NCBI GenBank assembly: GCA_902538255.1
Contig: CACBEJ010000001.1
Coordinates: forward strand, 1-64,000
From: an uncultured Pelagibacteraceae bacterium
GTDB lineage: Bacteria > Pseudomonadota > Alphaproteobacteria > Pelagibacterales > Pelagibacteraceae
Length of the DNA: 64,000 nt
Direction of reading: 5' to 3'
Below are positions 32,403 through 45,366 of this stretch, in pieces. A program made the translations under genes and the position numbers. The stretch's first letter is position 1; each line of letters opens with the position of its first letter. A model generated the notes under the pieces. The model was not told the DNA's origin, searched no databases, and saw only the letters and a program-made list of their open reading frames with translations.

Positions 32403-34358
32403 TTAATTGAAGTTAATTGGGTCAACATCAACTGAAAGTTTTATTCCAGAAGAAAATTTATATTTTGGAATAATTTTTGCAAGAGAACTTTGTAGTTTCA
32501 TAGATTTTAAGCCTCTAATTAAAAATCTAATTCTAAATTTTCTCTTTAATCTAAACAATGGAGCATTCACTGGCCCTAATATTTTTCCTTCTATTTTGTT
32601 TTCTATAAAATTTTTAAAATTAATAGCTTCTTTTTCTAATTTAATTTCATTGTCTCCCGTTAAGATTAAAGAAATAAATCTTTGAAACGGTGGTAGTTTA
32701 TTTTTTTTCCTTATCTCCAGTTCTCTTTCTAAAAAAATATCTGGATTTTTACTTGTAATTTCTGAAATCATCTTAGTATTATTTTCGTAGGTTTGAAAAT
32801 ATACAGTTGCTGGCTTTCCTGTTCTTCCTGCACGTCCTGAAAGTTGATGATAAAGCTGTAAATTTTTTTCTGCACCTCTTAAATCATGTCCTTGAGATGA
32901 AAGATCAATATCTACAACTACAATACAATTTAAGCTTGGAAAATGAAAACCTTTTGAAATTAATTGAGTCCCAACTAAAATGTGTGTTTCATTATTAATA
33001 ATTTTATGTATTTTTTCTTTAGAATCTTTTTTATTCATTGTGTCACTTGAAAAGATTTCTATTTTTTTACCAGGAAATTTTCTTTTTACTTCTTCTGAAA
33101 TTCTCTCAACACCAGGGCCACTAAAAATAAATTCACAATTGCCTTCTTTTGTACAGTTCCTTTTGAGACCAGATTTATATCCACAATAATGGCACAATAG
33201 GTTATTTTTATTTTTGTGATAAACTAAATTGATACTACAATTTGGACATGTAAAACTTGTGAAACACTTATTACATAAAGCATGCGGAGAAAAACCTCTT
33301 CTGTTTAAAAAAAACAAAACTTGATCTTTTTTTTCCAAATGTAAATTAACTTTTTCAATAATTTTATTTGATAACCATGATTGTTTTTCAAGTTTTGTAT
33401 TATTTAAATTAATAATTTCATAATTGGGTAATGCCGCGTTTTGATATCTTTCATTTAGTCTAGAAACCTCGTATTTACCTTTTTTAATATTTTCAAAAGT
33501 TTCTATGGACGGAACAGCAGTAATCAAGTTTATTGGAATATTTTCGAAATATGCTCTGGAAATTGCCATATCACGAGCATTGTAGGTTACACCTTCGTCC
33601 TGTTTAAATGATTGATCATGTTCCTCATCAACAATTACCATTCCTAATTTTTTAAATGGTAAAAATAATGAAGACCTTGCACCAATAATTATTTTTATTT
33701 TACCGTTAGAAACACCACTCCAAATTATTTCTTTCTTTTTTTTTGAAATGCCTGAGTGCCAAACTGCAGGTTTGAAACCAAAATATTCTAAAAATTTTTG
33801 TTCAAACTGACCGGTCAGACCTATTTCTGGTAATAAAATTAATCCTTGAAAACCCTTCACTATCAGTGGTTTTAACGCTTCAAAATAAACTAAAGTTTTT
33901 CCTGATCCAGTTGTACCTTGTAAAACATGAACTCTAAATTTTTTATTTGAAGCATTCATTTTTTTTAGAGATTTATTTTGATCATTAGATAGCTTGATTA
34001 AAGTCTGTTTGATTTTACTATCAAATATTTGATAAAGTTGAGTCTCTTTGTTCTCTACCGCATTACTAGTTAAGAGCACTAACTTTAAAGCCATACCCTT
34101 TGGGATAAGATTATATTCTGCAAACCAATTTAAAAAATTTATTGTATTTTTTTTTAACGGAGTAACGTCTAATTTCTTGATTATATTTTTAGTCTTAAAA
34201 TTTTTATTATTATTTTTTTCAAATTCGTCCCAAACAACACCAGTAATTTTTGATTTTCCAAAAGGTACCATTACATAATCACCAACTTTAAGTTTTAAAC
34301 TACTTTCATAAGTGAATGGATGATTAAAAATATTTGGTACAAGAATCGGATATTTCAT
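32403..34358 (-). CDS. priA: Primosomal protein N', replication restart helicase PriA
   Basis: 3'-5' DNA helicase that reloads the replisome at collapsed forks, 651 residues. The N-terminal DNA-binding domain (about 1-100) is shorter than in E. coli. Walker A is GTTGSGKTLVYFEAL near 145, and Walker B is VDEEHDQSFKQ. Zinc-binding cysteine pairs lie in CNKCFTSFTCPNC and LLCHYCG, plus a third cluster in CTKEGNCEF. The helicase C lobe has LVGTQLISKGFHFPSL. The priA-atpH order is common in alphaproteobacteria. Confidence 0.95.
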   Translation of the reverse strand: MKYPILVPNIFNHPFTYESSLKLKVGDYVMVPFGKSKITGVVWDEFEKNNNKNFKTKNIIKKLDVTPLKKNTINFLNWFAEYNLIPKGMALKLVLLTSNAVENKETQLYQIFDSKIKQTLIKLSNDQNKSLKKMNASNKKFRVHVLQGTTGSGKTLVYFEALKPLIVKGFQGLILLPEIGLTGQFEQKFLEYFGFKPAVWHSGISKKKKEIIWSGVSNGKIKIIIGARSSLFLPFKKLGMVIVDEEHDQSFKQDEGVTYNARDMAISRAYFENIPINLITAVPSIETFENIKKGKYEVSRLNERYQNAALPNYEIINLNNTKLEKQSWLSNKIIEKVNLHLEKKDQVLFFLNRRGFSPHALCNKCFTSFTCPNCSINLVYHKNKNNLLCHYCGYKSGLKRNCTKEGNCEFIFSGPGVERISEEVKRKFPGKKIEIFSSDTMNKKDSKEKIHKIINNETHILVGTQLISKGFHFPSLNCIVVVDIDLSSQGHDLRGAEKNLQLYHQLSGRAGRTGKPATVYFQTYENNTKMISEITSKNPDIFLERELEIRKKNKLPPFQRFISLILTGDNEIKLEKEAINFKNFIENKIEGKILGPVNAPLFRLKRKFRIRFLIRGLKSMKLQSSLAKIIPKYKFSSGIKLSVDVDPINFN

Positions 34359-34380
34359 ATTTTTATAATATGAAAAAAAA

Positions 34381-35781
34381 TTAAGAGTGTATTGCTCTTT
34401 TATCTACTGATAAAGCAGCTTCTTTAACTGCTTCAGAAAACGTCGGATGAGCATGACAAGTTCGGGCGATATCTTCTGCACTTGCGCCAAATTCCATTGC
34501 AACACCGATCTCTGCAATTAATTCTCCTGCATGAGGTCCAATTATATGTGCACCTAATACTTTATCTGTTTGCTCATCAGCTAAAATTTTAACAAAACCG
34601 TCCGCATCATCTATGGCCTTAGCTCTTGAATTAGCCATAAACGAAAATTTCCCTACTTTATATTTTTTATTTAATTCTTTTAATTGTTCCTCAGTTTTAC
34701 CGATTGATGCTACTTCTGGTGTTGTATAAACTACTCCTGGAATTGTATCGTAATTTACATGTCCAGATTGACCAACTATGTTTTCTGCAACTGCTATACC
34801 TTCGTCCTCCGCTTTATGTGCAAGCATTGGACCAGCAATTACATCGCCTATTGCATAAATATTCTCAACGTTAGTCTTAAAAATTTTATCAGTTTTAATT
34901 CTATTTCTTTCGTCAAGATCTACTCCTACAGACTCTAAATTCAAACCATCTGTATTAGGTTTTCTGCCAACAGAAATCAAAACAACATCACACTCAAAAT
35001 TATTTTTATTACCATCTTTATCTACTGTTGAAACCACTGCACCTACTGCATTTTTTTTAATTGTTTCAACTTTATTTTGCATATTAAATTTCATTCCCTG
35101 TTTTTTTAAAATTTTCATAAATTCTGAAGAGATTTCTTTATCCATTCCAGGTGTAATATGATCTAAAAATTCAACAACTTGCACCTCTGCTCCAAGTCTT
35201 GACCATACAGATCCCATCTCCAATCCTATATAGCCTCCTCCTACTACAACCATTTTCTTAGGTACCTTTTCTAAGTTTAAAGCACCTGTTGATGAGACAA
35301 TTGTTTTCTCATCTATTTCTATTCCTGGTAATGAAACTGGAACTGATCCTGTTGCTATAACTGTTTTTTCTGTTTGGATGATAGTTTCTTTATTTTTATT
35401 ATCCTTTATTAAAATTTCATTTTTAGATTTAAAACTTCCATGTCCTTTAAAGTAAGTAACTTTGTTTTTTTTCAAAAGAAATTCAACACCTTTTGTAAGA
35501 ACGGTTACAGCTTTATCCTTGCTTTTCATCATTTTTTCTAAATTTAATTTTACTTCACCAACTTCAATACCTTTATTTGCTAAACTTTTTACTTTGTGAA
35601 ATTCTTCAGACAGATTAAGTAAGCTTTTTGATGGAATACAACCTATATTTAAACAAGTACCTCCCAAAGACCCTCTGGACTCTACACATGCAGTTTTTAA
35701 TCCTAATTGGGCAAGTCTGATTGCGCATACATAACCACCCGGTCCACCTCCAATAACTACAGCTTGAAATTTCTCTGACAT
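34381..35781 (-). CDS. lpdA: Dihydrolipoamide dehydrogenase (E3)
   Basis: FAD flavoprotein that reoxidises lipoamide in 2-oxoacid dehydrogenase complexes, 466 residues. The FAD motif [20 protein letters not shown] and redox disulfide [13 protein letters not shown] are at the N-terminus, the NAD motif [16 protein letters not shown] is near 180, and the active-site His-Glu pair is in [14 protein letters not shown] near the C-terminus. It is the last gene of the sucA-odhB-lpd set, and odhB abuts it. Confidence 0.97.
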   Translation of the reverse strand: MSEKFQAVVIGGGPGGYVCAIRLAQLGLKTACVESRGSLGGTCLNIGCIPSKSLLNLSEEFHKVKSLANKGIEVGEVKLNLEKMMKSKDKAVTVLTKGVEFLLKKNKVTYFKGHGSFKSKNEILIKDNKNKETIIQTEKTVIATGSVPVSLPGIEIDEKTIVSSTGALNLEKVPKKMVVVGGGYIGLEMGSVWSRLGAEVQVVEFLDHITPGMDKEISSEFMKILKKQGMKFNMQNKVETIKKNAVGAVVSTVDKDGNKNNFECDVVLISVGRKPNTDGLNLESVGVDLDERNRIKTDKIFKTNVENIYAIGDVIAGPMLAHKAEDEGIAVAENIVGQSGHVNYDTIPGVVYTTPEVASIGKTEEQLKELNKKYKVGKFSFMANSRAKAIDDADGFVKILADEQTDKVLGAHIIGPHAGELIAEIGVAMEFGASAEDIARTCHAHPTFSEAVKEAALSVDKRAIHS

Positions 35782-37080
35782 TTAAATATCTAAAAACAAC
35801 CTTCTAGGGTCTTCTAAGTTTTCTTTAATCATTTTAAGGAAAGATACAGACTCTTTTCCATCAATAATTCTATGATCATATGATAATGCTAAATACATAA
35901 TTGGTCTTATTTTGATTTCACCATCTACAACAATAGGTCTTTCTACTATATTATGCATGCCCAACACACCAGATTGAGGTAAATTTAGTATTGGGGTTGA
36001 AAGCATAGAACCATACACACCTCCATTACTTATTGTAAATGTTCCTCCTTGAAGATCTTCAATTGTTAGCTTTCCATCTCGAGCTTTTTCTGAAATTCCT
36101 TTAATATTTTTTTCTATATCAGCAAAAGATAGTTCATCTGCATTTCTTAAAACTGGAACAACCAAACCTTTATCTGTTCCAACAGCAAAACTAATATTAT
36201 AATAGTTTTTATAGATAATCTCATCACCATCTATTTCAGCATTCACTGCAGGGAAATTTTTTAAAGCAACTACACATGCTTTAACAAAGAATGACATAAA
36301 TCCTAATTTTATCCCATAACGAGATTGGAAATCCTCTTGATTTTCTTTCCTCATTTCCATTACACTGCTCATATCAACCTCGTTAAATGTAGTTAAAAGA
36401 GCGGCATTCTCTTGAGCTTGCTTTAATCTTTTTGCAATAGTTTGTCTTAACCTAGTCATTTTAATTCGTTCTTCTTCACCATATTGAATTTTTCTTTCAG
36501 ATTGTTTTGGATTTGCACCCATCAAACTTATTAAATCTCCTTTTAGAACTCTCCCATCTTTTCCTGAACCTTGAATTGAATTAATATCAATATTATTTTC
36601 AGTTACTATTTTTCTCACTGCTGGAGACAAGGTTGGGTTAATATCTCTTTTTGGAGCAATATCTAGTTTAACTTCCTCAGTTAAAACCAAAGGTTTCTCT
36701 TTGGGTTTTTCTATCTCTTTTTCTTCAAATACTTTTGGTTCTTTTTTATTCGCATCTAATTTTATTACATTGCTCTCTGCAGGAACTATTTTCTGTTGCT
36801 TGATTTCTTTTTGTGTTTTTGGTGCAGATTTAACCGCTCCACCTTCTTCTGATACAGAGCCTAATAATGCTCCTACTTCAACGACTGATCCATCTTGTGA
36901 ATTTATCTCTGTTAACACACCAGAAATTGGAGATGGCACTTCTAAGTTTACTTTGTCTGTCTCAAGTTCTACAATTGGCTCATCTGCTTCGACTGTATCA
37001 CCTGCGTTTTTTAACCATTTTGCAACAGTCGCCTCTGTTATACTTTCACCAAGAACTGGGACTACTATTTTTTCACTCAT
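35782..37080 (-). CDS. odhB: Dihydrolipoamide succinyltransferase (E2 of 2-oxoglutarate dehydrogenase)
   Basis: Core of the 2-oxoglutarate dehydrogenase complex, 432 residues. The lipoyl domain (about 1-77) carries the lipoylated Lys in [10 protein letters not shown] Lys/Glu/Pro-rich linker leads to the E3-binding domain near 150-185 ([15 protein letters not shown]), and the catalytic domain ends with the acyltransferase His/Asp motif [13 protein letters not shown]. One lipoyl domain only. It lies between sucA and lpd. Confidence 0.97.
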   Translation of the reverse strand: MSEKIVVPVLGESITEATVAKWLKNAGDTVEADEPIVELETDKVNLEVPSPISGVLTEINSQDGSVVEVGALLGSVSEEGGAVKSAPKTQKEIKQQKIVPAESNVIKLDANKKEPKVFEEKEIEKPKEKPLVLTEEVKLDIAPKRDINPTLSPAVRKIVTENNIDINSIQGSGKDGRVLKGDLISLMGANPKQSERKIQYGEEERIKMTRLRQTIAKRLKQAQENAALLTTFNEVDMSSVMEMRKENQEDFQSRYGIKLGFMSFFVKACVVALKNFPAVNAEIDGDEIIYKNYYNISFAVGTDKGLVVPVLRNADELSFADIEKNIKGISEKARDGKLTIEDLQGGTFTISNGGVYGSMLSTPILNLPQSGVLGMHNIVERPIVVDGEIKIRPIMYLALSYDHRIIDGKESVSFLKMIKENLEDPRRLFLDI

Positions 37081-37085
37081 TAAAA

Positions 37086-40004
37086 TTAATCAAATACCTT
37101 GTTAATTATTTCTTGTTGTTGAGAATTATGCCTTTTGGCATATCCTGTTGCAGGAGTTGCGTCTGGGCTTCTTCCTATATAAGAAATTTTATTATTATTA
37201 GCCTTTAAAGTGTCTAATGTCCATTGGATATAATCTCTAACTGAAAACCAAGCACCCATATTTTTTGGTTCTTCTTGACACCAAAAGAATTCAGCATTTT
37301 TAGAGTACGGTTTTAACTCCTTAACCAAAGCTTTTGCTGGAAATGGATACAATTGTTCAATTCGATACATCACTACATCATCTCTTTTAAGCTTTTCTCT
37401 GGCGTCTAATAAATCAAAATATACTTTTCCAGAACAAAGAATTACTTTTCTTATTTTAGAACTTTCTTTTAATTTAATAAATCCTTTAGACTTAGGATCC
37501 ATAGCATGATCCCACAATACTCTATGGAAAGTATTTTTTTTGTTAAAATCTTCTAAACTTGAAACACAATACTTATTTCTTAATAATGATTTTGGTGTCA
37601 TTATGATTAGTGGCTTTCTGAAACTCCTATGCATTTGTCTTCTTAAAGCATGAAAATAATTTGCTGGGGTTGTGCAATTCATTACTTGCATATTATCGTT
37701 TGAGCATAGTTGTAAAAATCTTTCTAATCTTGCTGAAGAATGTTCTGGTCCTTGTCCTTCATATCCGTGAGGTAACAACATAACTATACCAGATGCTCTA
37801 TTCCATTTTCTCTCTCCAGATGCAATAAATTGATCAATTACTACTTGAGCTCCATTAGCAAAGTCACCGAATTGTGCTTCCCAAAGAGTAAGTGTGTTTG
37901 GCTCTACTAGACTATAACCATATTCAAAACCTAAAACCGCAAGTTCAGATAAAAAACTATCTACTACTTCAAATTGCTTTTGATTTTTAGAAATATTATT
38001 AAGGGGAATGTACCTAGAATTGTCTATTTGATTTCTTAAAACAGAATGTCGTTGACTGAATGTTCCTCTTCCAGAGTCTTGTCCTACAAGTCTAACAGGA
38101 TATCCCTCTTCTAGCAAAGATCCAAAAGCTAAAGCTTCAGCTGAAGACCAATCGATTCCAGTACCTTTTTCGATACTTTCTTTTCTAGCATTAAATATTT
38201 TAGAAATAGTCTTGTGAATATTTTTTTCCTCAGGAATATTATTTATTTTGTCTGAAATAATTTTTAACTTATTTTCATCGAAACCTGTTATACCCCTTTT
38301 ATCTTTACCTCTTTCAGGTTTATATCTTGACCATGTTCCCTCAAACCATTCTATTTTTGGTTTATAATCTTTTGCACTTTTGTATTGTTCATCAAGTAAA
38401 TCTTTAAATGATTTAACGTTTTGATTTAATAATTCTTCAGTTATAGATTTTTCATTTACTAATTTATTTCCATAAATTTTGTAAACACTGGGATGAGATC
38501 TAATTTTTTTATACATTAAAGGTTGAGTAAATGAAGGCTCATCTCCCTCATTATGTCCAAATCTTCTGTAACAAATTAAATCTACTACGACGTCTCTATT
38601 AAATTTTAATCGAAATTCAGTTGCTATTCTAGTTGCATACACAACAGCTTCTGGATCATCTCCATTAACATGAAGAATTGGTGCCTCTACCATTTTTGCA
38701 ACATCAGATGGATAAGGTGATGACCTTGCAAATCTTGGACTAGTGGTAAATCCTATCTGATTATTAACAATAATATGAATTGTCCCTCCAGTATTATGTC
38801 CACGTAAACCAGACATTGCAAAACATTCCGCTACAACACCTTGACCTGCAAATGCTGCATCTCCATGAATGAGGATAGGGATAACTTTATTTCTCTCTCG
38901 GTCTTTGTGAAAAAATTGTTTGGCTCTTGTCTGCCCCAAGACAACTGGATTAACAGCTTCTAAGTGAGAGGGATTGTCCGTCAAACTGACATGTACTGAA
39001 TTTCCATCAAACTCTCTATCAGACGACGCTCCAAGATGATATTTTACGTCTCCAGCACTGTCTTCAGCATCTGAACTAAATTCACCAGCAAACTCATTAA
39101 AAATTTTCTTGTAAGACTTTTGTAAAACGTTTGCTAAAACATTAAGTCTACCTCTGTGAGACATTCCTATTTTAACTTCTTTTATATTATTCTGACCACC
39201 TATTTTTATAATTTGTTCAAGAGCAGGTATCAAACTTTCTCCACCATCCAAACCAAATCTTTTTGTTCCTACATACTTAGTGGCTAAAAATTTTTCAAAT
39301 CCTTCTGCCTGTACCAATTTATTTAAAATTGCCTCTTTTCCATTTTTGGTAAATTGAAGTGCATTTTTATCTTGCTCTATCCTGTCCCTAAACCACATTC
39401 TTTCATCTGGATTTGAAATATGCATGAACTCATAACCTATTTTTCCACAATAGGTCTTTTTCATAAATTTAAGTATTTCTCTTATATTTGCATACTTACG
39501 GTTAATTACTCCATTAAGAAAAATCTTCTTATCGTAATTTTCTTTTTTAAAACCATAAAAATCTGGATGGAGTTCATCTAAATATTCAGATTCTCTCATT
39601 TCTAATGGATCAAGATCCGCTAATAAATGTCCTCTTAGTCTATATGCTCTAATTAATGCTACAGCACTAATAGAATCTTTATTTGAGTCAGCAAGTAATT
39701 GAAAATTAAATTTTTCTGAAGTGTCTAATTTGACATTGTTAAAATCATTTTTATCTTGTTCTTCTATTTTTTTTTGTAATTCATCAATATCAATCTTTTT
39801 TTTAGTAGGTCCCCATGATGGACCATTAATTTCTTTTGCTATAACATTTAATTCTTCACCAATTCCCTCAAAATAATTTGCCCAACTTTCTGGAAGATCA
39901 GCATCTTTATTTACAAACTTTAAATACATTTCTTCTATAAATGCACTATTAGATTTATTTAAAAATGAAGTTTTTTCGAAATCAAGATTTTTTGATGAAG
40001 ACAT
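37086..40004 (-). CDS. sucA: 2-oxoglutarate dehydrogenase E1
   Basis: Thiamine diphosphate enzyme that decarboxylates 2-oxoglutarate in the TCA cycle, 972 residues. It has [18 protein letters not shown] near 275, the substrate-contact segment [13 protein letters not shown], the ThDP/Mg motif [14 protein letters not shown] near 375-388 and [19 protein letters not shown] near 485. The C-terminal region has [24 protein letters not shown] 35-base gap after sucD contains a possible TTGAAA/TATTAA pair, too weak to list. Confidence 0.98.
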   Translation of the reverse strand: MSSSKNLDFEKTSFLNKSNSAFIEEMYLKFVNKDADLPESWANYFEGIGEELNVIAKEINGPSWGPTKKKIDIDELQKKIEEQDKNDFNNVKLDTSEKFNFQLLADSNKDSISAVALIRAYRLRGHLLADLDPLEMRESEYLDELHPDFYGFKKENYDKKIFLNGVINRKYANIREILKFMKKTYCGKIGYEFMHISNPDERMWFRDRIEQDKNALQFTKNGKEAILNKLVQAEGFEKFLATKYVGTKRFGLDGGESLIPALEQIIKIGGQNNIKEVKIGMSHRGRLNVLANVLQKSYKKIFNEFAGEFSSDAEDSAGDVKYHLGASSDREFDGNSVHVSLTDNPSHLEAVNPVVLGQTRAKQFFHKDRERNKVIPILIHGDAAFAGQGVVAECFAMSGLRGHNTGGTIHIIVNNQIGFTTSPRFARSSPYPSDVAKMVEAPILHVNGDDPEAVVYATRIATEFRLKFNRDVVVDLICYRRFGHNEGDEPSFTQPLMYKKIRSHPSVYKIYGNKLVNEKSITEELLNQNVKSFKDLLDEQYKSAKDYKPKIEWFEGTWSRYKPERGKDKRGITGFDENKLKIISDKINNIPEEKNIHKTISKIFNARKESIEKGTGIDWSSAEALAFGSLLEEGYPVRLVGQDSGRGTFSQRHSVLRNQIDNSRYIPLNNISKNQKQFEVVDSFLSELAVLGFEYGYSLVEPNTLTLWEAQFGDFANGAQVVIDQFIASGERKWNRASGIVMLLPHGYEGQGPEHSSARLERFLQLCSNDNMQVMNCTTPANYFHALRRQMHRSFRKPLIIMTPKSLLRNKYCVSSLEDFNKKNTFHRVLWDHAMDPKSKGFIKLKESSKIRKVILCSGKVYFDLLDAREKLKRDDVVMYRIEQLYPFPAKALVKELKPYSKNAEFFWCQEEPKNMGAWFSVRDYIQWTLDTLKANNNKISYIGRSPDATPATGYAKRHNSQQQEIINKVFD

Positions 40005-40039
40005 CTTTTTTATTTAATATATCTCTCTAATATTTTTTT

Positions 40040-40915
40040 TCAATTAGACAGTTTATCAAATAAAGTTTTTCCAATAATTGATGGTGATTTGGCAACAGTA
40101 ATACCACATTCTTCCATTTTTTTTATTTTATCTTCAGCTCCACCCTTGCCACCTGATATAATGGCACCAGCATGCCCCATTCTCCTTCCTGGAGGAGCAG
40201 TAATTCCAGCAATAAAACCAACAATTGGTTTTTTGATCTTATGATTTTTTATAAATTCAGCAGCTTCCTCTTCGGCTGTTCCTCCAATTTCACCTATCAT
40301 TAAAATAGATTCTGTTTCAGAATCATTTAAAAATAAATCTAAACAATCTATAAAATTTGTTCCATTAATAGGATCACCACCAATACCAATGCAAGTTGAT
40401 TGACCAAGTCCATTTTCAGTTGTTTGGGCCACTGCTTCATAAGTTAATGTTCCTGACCTTGATACAATTCCAACACTTCCTCTTTTGTGAATACTTCCCG
40501 GCATAATGCCAATTTTACATTCATCTGGTGTAATTATTCCAGGACAATTAGGTCCAATTAATCTGCTATTGGAGCCACTTAATTTTTGTCTTACCTTAAG
40601 CATATCCTGAATTGGAATTCCTTCAGTTATACAAACAATAAGTTCAATTGATGCATCAATAGCCTCAATGATTGCTTCTGCTGCAAATTTAGCAGGTACA
40701 TAGATCATAGTTGCATCTGCACCTACTTCATTCTTTGCCTCTAAAACGCTATTAAAAACTGGTCTATCTAAGTGTTTTTGTCCACCTTTCTTTGGTGTAA
40801 CTCCACCAACAAGATTGGTTCCATATTTTATAGCTTGCTCTGAATGAAAAGTACCGTGCGCGCCAGTAAATCCCTGACAAATTACTTTAGTATATTTATT
40901 TACCAAAACTGACAT
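40040..40915 (-). CDS. sucD: Succinyl-CoA ligase alpha subunit
   Basis: CoA-binding and phosphohistidine subunit of succinyl-CoA synthetase, 291 residues. The N-terminal CoA-binding segment is [17 protein letters not shown], the SRSGTLTYE motif is near 155, and the phosphorylated His is in [12 protein letters not shown] near 245. It follows sucC with a one-base gap. Confidence 0.98.
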   Translation of the reverse strand: MSVLVNKYTKVICQGFTGAHGTFHSEQAIKYGTNLVGGVTPKKGGQKHLDRPVFNSVLEAKNEVGADATMIYVPAKFAAEAIIEAIDASIELIVCITEGIPIQDMLKVRQKLSGSNSRLIGPNCPGIITPDECKIGIMPGSIHKRGSVGIVSRSGTLTYEAVAQTTENGLGQSTCIGIGGDPINGTNFIDCLDLFLNDSETESILMIGEIGGTAEEEAAEFIKNHKIKKPIVGFIAGITAPPGRRMGHAGAIISGGKGGAEDKIKKMEECGITVAKSPSIIGKTLFDKLSN

Positions 40916-40916
40916 A

Positions 40917-42077
40917 TTATTTTATCGCCTTAACAATTTTCTTAGCAGCATCATCTAAATTTTCTGCCGAAATTAATTCTAATCCGGAATTATCAAGAAT
41001 TTCTTTCCCCTCTTGGAAATTTGTACCTGCTAATCGTACAACTAAAGGTACACTAATATCAATTTCTTTAGCTGCATCAACTACTCCTTGAGCAAGGACA
41101 TCACATCTCATAATTCCTCCAAAAATATTTATTAAAATACCTTTAACATTTTTATCTGAAAGAATTATCTTTAATGCAGCGGATACTTTTTCTTTAGATG
41201 CACCACCACCTACGTCTAAAAAATTTGCTGGCTCTCTTCCATACAATTTAATTATATCCATTGTTGCCATCGCCAATCCTGCTCCATTTACCATACAACC
41301 GATACTTCCATCTAGCTTGATATATGCAAGATCATGCTTGCTAGCTTCTATCTCTGTAGAATCTTCCTCATTTAAATCTCTTAGTTCAACAATTTCTGGA
41401 TGTCTAAATAATGCATTTGAGTCAAAATTAACTTTTGCATCTAAACAAACAATTTTTTCCTCTTTTGTCAAAATCAATGGATTTACTTCAACCATGTTTG
41501 AATCTGTGCTGACAAACATTTTATATATTGATTTAATTAATGTAATTGCTTGTTTTTTTGCGTCTTCATTTAAATTAAAAATATTAATTATTTTTTCACA
41601 ATCTGAATCTGAGATTTCATCACCTATATCAACTTTAGTTGTTATAATTTTTTCAGGTGAACTACTAGCAACCTCTTCAATATCCATTCCACCTTGATCA
41701 CTTGATATAAATGCAATTTTAGAACTTGACCTATCTACTAAACACGATAAATAAAATTCTTTATCTATACTTGAAGATTCTTCTACGTATAATCTTTTTA
41801 CCTCTCTACCTTCAGGACCAGTTTGATGAGTTACAAGTGTTTTTCCTAGTAATTCTTTAGCTGCTACTGTTAGTTCTTCAATAGTGTTTAAAATTTTTAC
41901 GCCACCAGCTTTTCCTCTACCACCCGCATGAATTTGTGCTTTAAGAACATATTTCTCAGTTTTTAGTGCTTTTGCTTTTTGAATAAGTTCATCAACATTA
42001 AGCGCAAATACTCCTTCAGGAACTACAGCTCCATATTTTTTCAATATTTGTTTAGCTTGATGCTCGTGAATATTCAT
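40917..42077 (-). CDS. sucC: Succinyl-CoA ligase beta subunit
   Basis: Nucleotide- and succinate-binding subunit, 386 residues. The N-terminal ATP-grasp domain opens [16 protein letters not shown] and has [14 protein letters not shown]. The C-terminal ligase domain has [15 protein letters not shown] and [13 protein letters not shown]. It sits two bases downstream of where the restored mdh stop would fall (42080), the usual mdh-sucC-sucD order. Confidence 0.98.
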   Translation of the reverse strand: MNIHEHQAKQILKKYGAVVPEGVFALNVDELIQKAKALKTEKYVLKAQIHAGGRGKAGGVKILNTIEELTVAAKELLGKTLVTHQTGPEGREVKRLYVEESSSIDKEFYLSCLVDRSSSKIAFISSDQGGMDIEEVASSSPEKIITTKVDIGDEISDSDCEKIINIFNLNEDAKKQAITLIKSIYKMFVSTDSNMVEVNPLILTKEEKIVCLDAKVNFDSNALFRHPEIVELRDLNEEDSTEIEASKHDLAYIKLDGSIGCMVNGAGLAMATMDIIKLYGREPANFLDVGGGASKEKVSAALKIILSDKNVKGILINIFGGIMRCDVLAQGVVDAAKEIDISVPLVVRLAGTNFQEGKEILDNSGLELISAENLDDAAKKIVKAIK

Positions 42078-42079
42078 TA

Positions 42080-43044
<965 letters not shown>

Positions 43045-43053
43045 CTATTTCCT

Positions 43054-44547
43054 TTATTTCATTGTTGGCATAACAAATTCTGCATTTGATCGGACACCTG
43101 AAGGCCATCTAGATGTTACAGTTTTAAGTTTAGTATAAAATTTTATTCCTTCCATACCATGCATTCCACTATCTCCAAATAATGATCTTTTCCAACCACC
43201 AAAACTATGAAATGCCATTGGAACTGGGATTGGCACGTTAATACCAACCATACCTACTTGAATTTTACTTGCAAAAGTTCTCCCTGCATCACCGTCTCTT
43301 GTATAAATACTAACTCCATTTCCGTACTCATGGTCGTTAATTAATTTTGCGGCTTCTTCAAAAGTTTTTACTCGAACAACTGATAAAACTGGACCGAATA
43401 TTTCTTCTTTGTAAATTCTCATATCTTTATTTACATGATCAAATAAACATCCACCTATATAGAAACCATTTTCATAACCTTGAAGTTTTAAACCTCTTCC
43501 ATCAACCACTAGCTTTGCACCTTCCTTGACACCTAAATCAACATAACTTGTAACTTTTTCTAAATGTTCTTTTGTAACTAAAGGTCCCATTTCTGAAGTT
43601 TTATCCATTCCAGGACCCACTTTTAACGCTTCAGCTTTTTTTGATAATCTTGATACAAGTTCATCTCCAATGTCTCCAACTGCAACCGCAACTGATTGAG
43701 CCATACATCTTTCTCCAGCTGAACCATAAGCAGCACCCATTAATCCATTTACAGCACCATCCAAATCACAATCTGGCATAACAACTAAATGATTTTTTGC
43801 TCCACCCAAAGCTTGAACTCTTTTTTCATTTTTAGCTGAATTTTCATAAATATATTTTGCAATAGGAGTAGATCCAACAAAACTAACAGCTTTAATATCT
43901 TTATTTTCTAAAATTGCATCTACAGCTTCTTTATCACCATTTATTACATTAAACACTCCATCTGGAAGACCAGCCTCAGATAGAAGTTCAGCCAATCTTA
44001 GACCACAAGATGGGTCTTTTTCTGATGGTTTAAGAATAAAAGTATTTCCACATGCTATTGCTATTGGAAACATCCACATTGGAACCATTGCTGGAAAGTT
44101 AAAAGGTGTGATACCTGCAACAACTCCTAAAGGTTGTCTCATTGACCAACTATCAACATTAGTGCCAACATTTTCGGAAAACTCACCTTTTAATAAATGT
44201 GGAATTCCACAAGCAAATTCCACTACTTCAAGTCCTCTAGTTAAAGAACCTCTTGCATCTTCATAAACCTTTCCATGCTCTGAAACTATTAGCTTAGTTA
44301 ATTCATCAGAATTTTTTTCAATTAATTCTTTAAATTTAAATATTATTCTAGCTCTTTGTAGAGCAGGTTTTAAAGACCAAGTTTCAAATGCTTTTTTTGC
44401 TACCTCAACAGCACTGTCTAAATCAGATCTTGAAGCAAGTCTTACCTCAGACTCTTGTTCACCAGTTGCTGGATTGAAAACTTTTCCCTTTTTATCTGAA
44501 GATCCCGGAATTATTTTACCGTTTACGAAGTGTTCTATTAAATTCAT
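43054..44547 (-). CDS. mmsA: Methylmalonate-semialdehyde dehydrogenase (CoA-acylating)
   Basis: Aldehyde dehydrogenase of 497 residues that converts methylmalonate or malonate semialdehyde to propionyl- or acetyl-CoA. The catalytic Cys is in AGERCMAQSVAVAVG near 284, the NAD-binding segments are ITPFNFPAMVPMWMFP and FVGSTPIAKYIY, and FHSFGGWKRSLFGD lies near the C-terminus. The Cys neighbourhood identifies the MmsA subfamily. It lies between sdhB and mdh, so its product feeds the surrounding TCA genes. Close relatives (DddC) act in DMSP cleavage. Confidence 0.93.
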   Translation of the reverse strand: MNLIEHFVNGKIIPGSSDKKGKVFNPATGEQESEVRLASRSDLDSAVEVAKKAFETWSLKPALQRARIIFKFKELIEKNSDELTKLIVSEHGKVYEDARGSLTRGLEVVEFACGIPHLLKGEFSENVGTNVDSWSMRQPLGVVAGITPFNFPAMVPMWMFPIAIACGNTFILKPSEKDPSCGLRLAELLSEAGLPDGVFNVINGDKEAVDAILENKDIKAVSFVGSTPIAKYIYENSAKNEKRVQALGGAKNHLVVMPDCDLDGAVNGLMGAAYGSAGERCMAQSVAVAVGDIGDELVSRLSKKAEALKVGPGMDKTSEMGPLVTKEHLEKVTSYVDLGVKEGAKLVVDGRGLKLQGYENGFYIGGCLFDHVNKDMRIYKEEIFGPVLSVVRVKTFEEAAKLINDHEYGNGVSIYTRDGDAGRTFASKIQVGMVGINVPIPVPMAFHSFGGWKRSLFGDSGMHGMEGIKFYTKLKTVTSRWPSGVRSNAEFVMPTMK

Positions 44548-44586
44548 GAATACGGTGTTTTAGATCAAAAATATCAAATAGTCTAT

Positions 44587-45366
44587 TTAAACATTAGCGG
44601 TTGCTAACATTTTTTTTATTTCAGCTATAGCTTTTGCTGGATTCAAGCCTTTAGGACATGCATTTGTACAATTTAAAATAGTATGACATCTGTATAATTT
44701 TAATTCATCAGCAACTTTTTTTAATCTTGCTTTTCGCTCCTCATCTCTACTATCAATAATCCATCTATATGCTTGTAACAAAACTGCTGGTCCTAAATAT
44801 TTGTCACCATTCCACCAATAACTTGGGCAAGAAGTAGAGCAACAAGCACACATAATACATTCATAAGCACCATCTAATTTTGCTCTGTCTTCTTTGGATT
44901 GATAAATTTCAGTAGTTTCTTTTGTTGAATTATTTTTTAACCATGGTTCAATTGATTGATACTGTTTGTACAATCCATCCAAATCACCAATTAAATCTTT
45001 TTTGACTTTTAAATGAGGTAATGGATAAATATCAATATCTCCATCTATTTCAGCATGTGGAGTGGTACAAGCAAGGCCATTTTTACCCCCCATATTCATT
45101 GCACACGAACCACATACTCCATGAGCACAAGATCTTCTGTATGTAATAGTTGAATCTATTTCATTTTTGATTTTATTTAAAATATCTAGTACCTTTGAAG
45201 GACAATTATCCATGTCAACTTCATAGGTGTCTATCCTAGGACCTTCATCTGTAGATGGATCCCATCTATAAATATTTACTTTTCTTAAATTTTTTGATCC
45301 AGTTTTGTCTTTGAAGTATTTACCTTTTTTAATTTCAGAATTCTTAGGTAAACTCAATTGAACCAT
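44587..45366 (-). CDS. sdhB: Succinate dehydrogenase iron-sulfur subunit
   Basis: Electron-transfer subunit of complex II, 259 residues. The [2Fe-2S] ligands lie in [15 protein letters not shown] with a later Cys in LACTTPH. The [4Fe-4S] and [3Fe-4S] ligands are in [16 protein letters not shown] and in [17 protein letters not shown]. It overlaps sdhA by one base, with its stop 39 bases before the mmsA start. Confidence 0.98.
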   Translation of the reverse strand: MVQLSLPKNSEIKKGKYFKDKTGSKNLRKVNIYRWDPSTDEGPRIDTYEVDMDNCPSKVLDILNKIKNEIDSTITYRRSCAHGVCGSCAMNMGGKNGLACTTPHAEIDGDIDIYPLPHLKVKKDLIGDLDGLYKQYQSIEPWLKNNSTKETTEIYQSKEDRAKLDGAYECIMCACCSTSCPSYWWNGDKYLGPAVLLQAYRWIIDSRDEERKARLKKVADELKLYRCHTILNCTNACPKGLNPAKAIAEIKKMLATANV

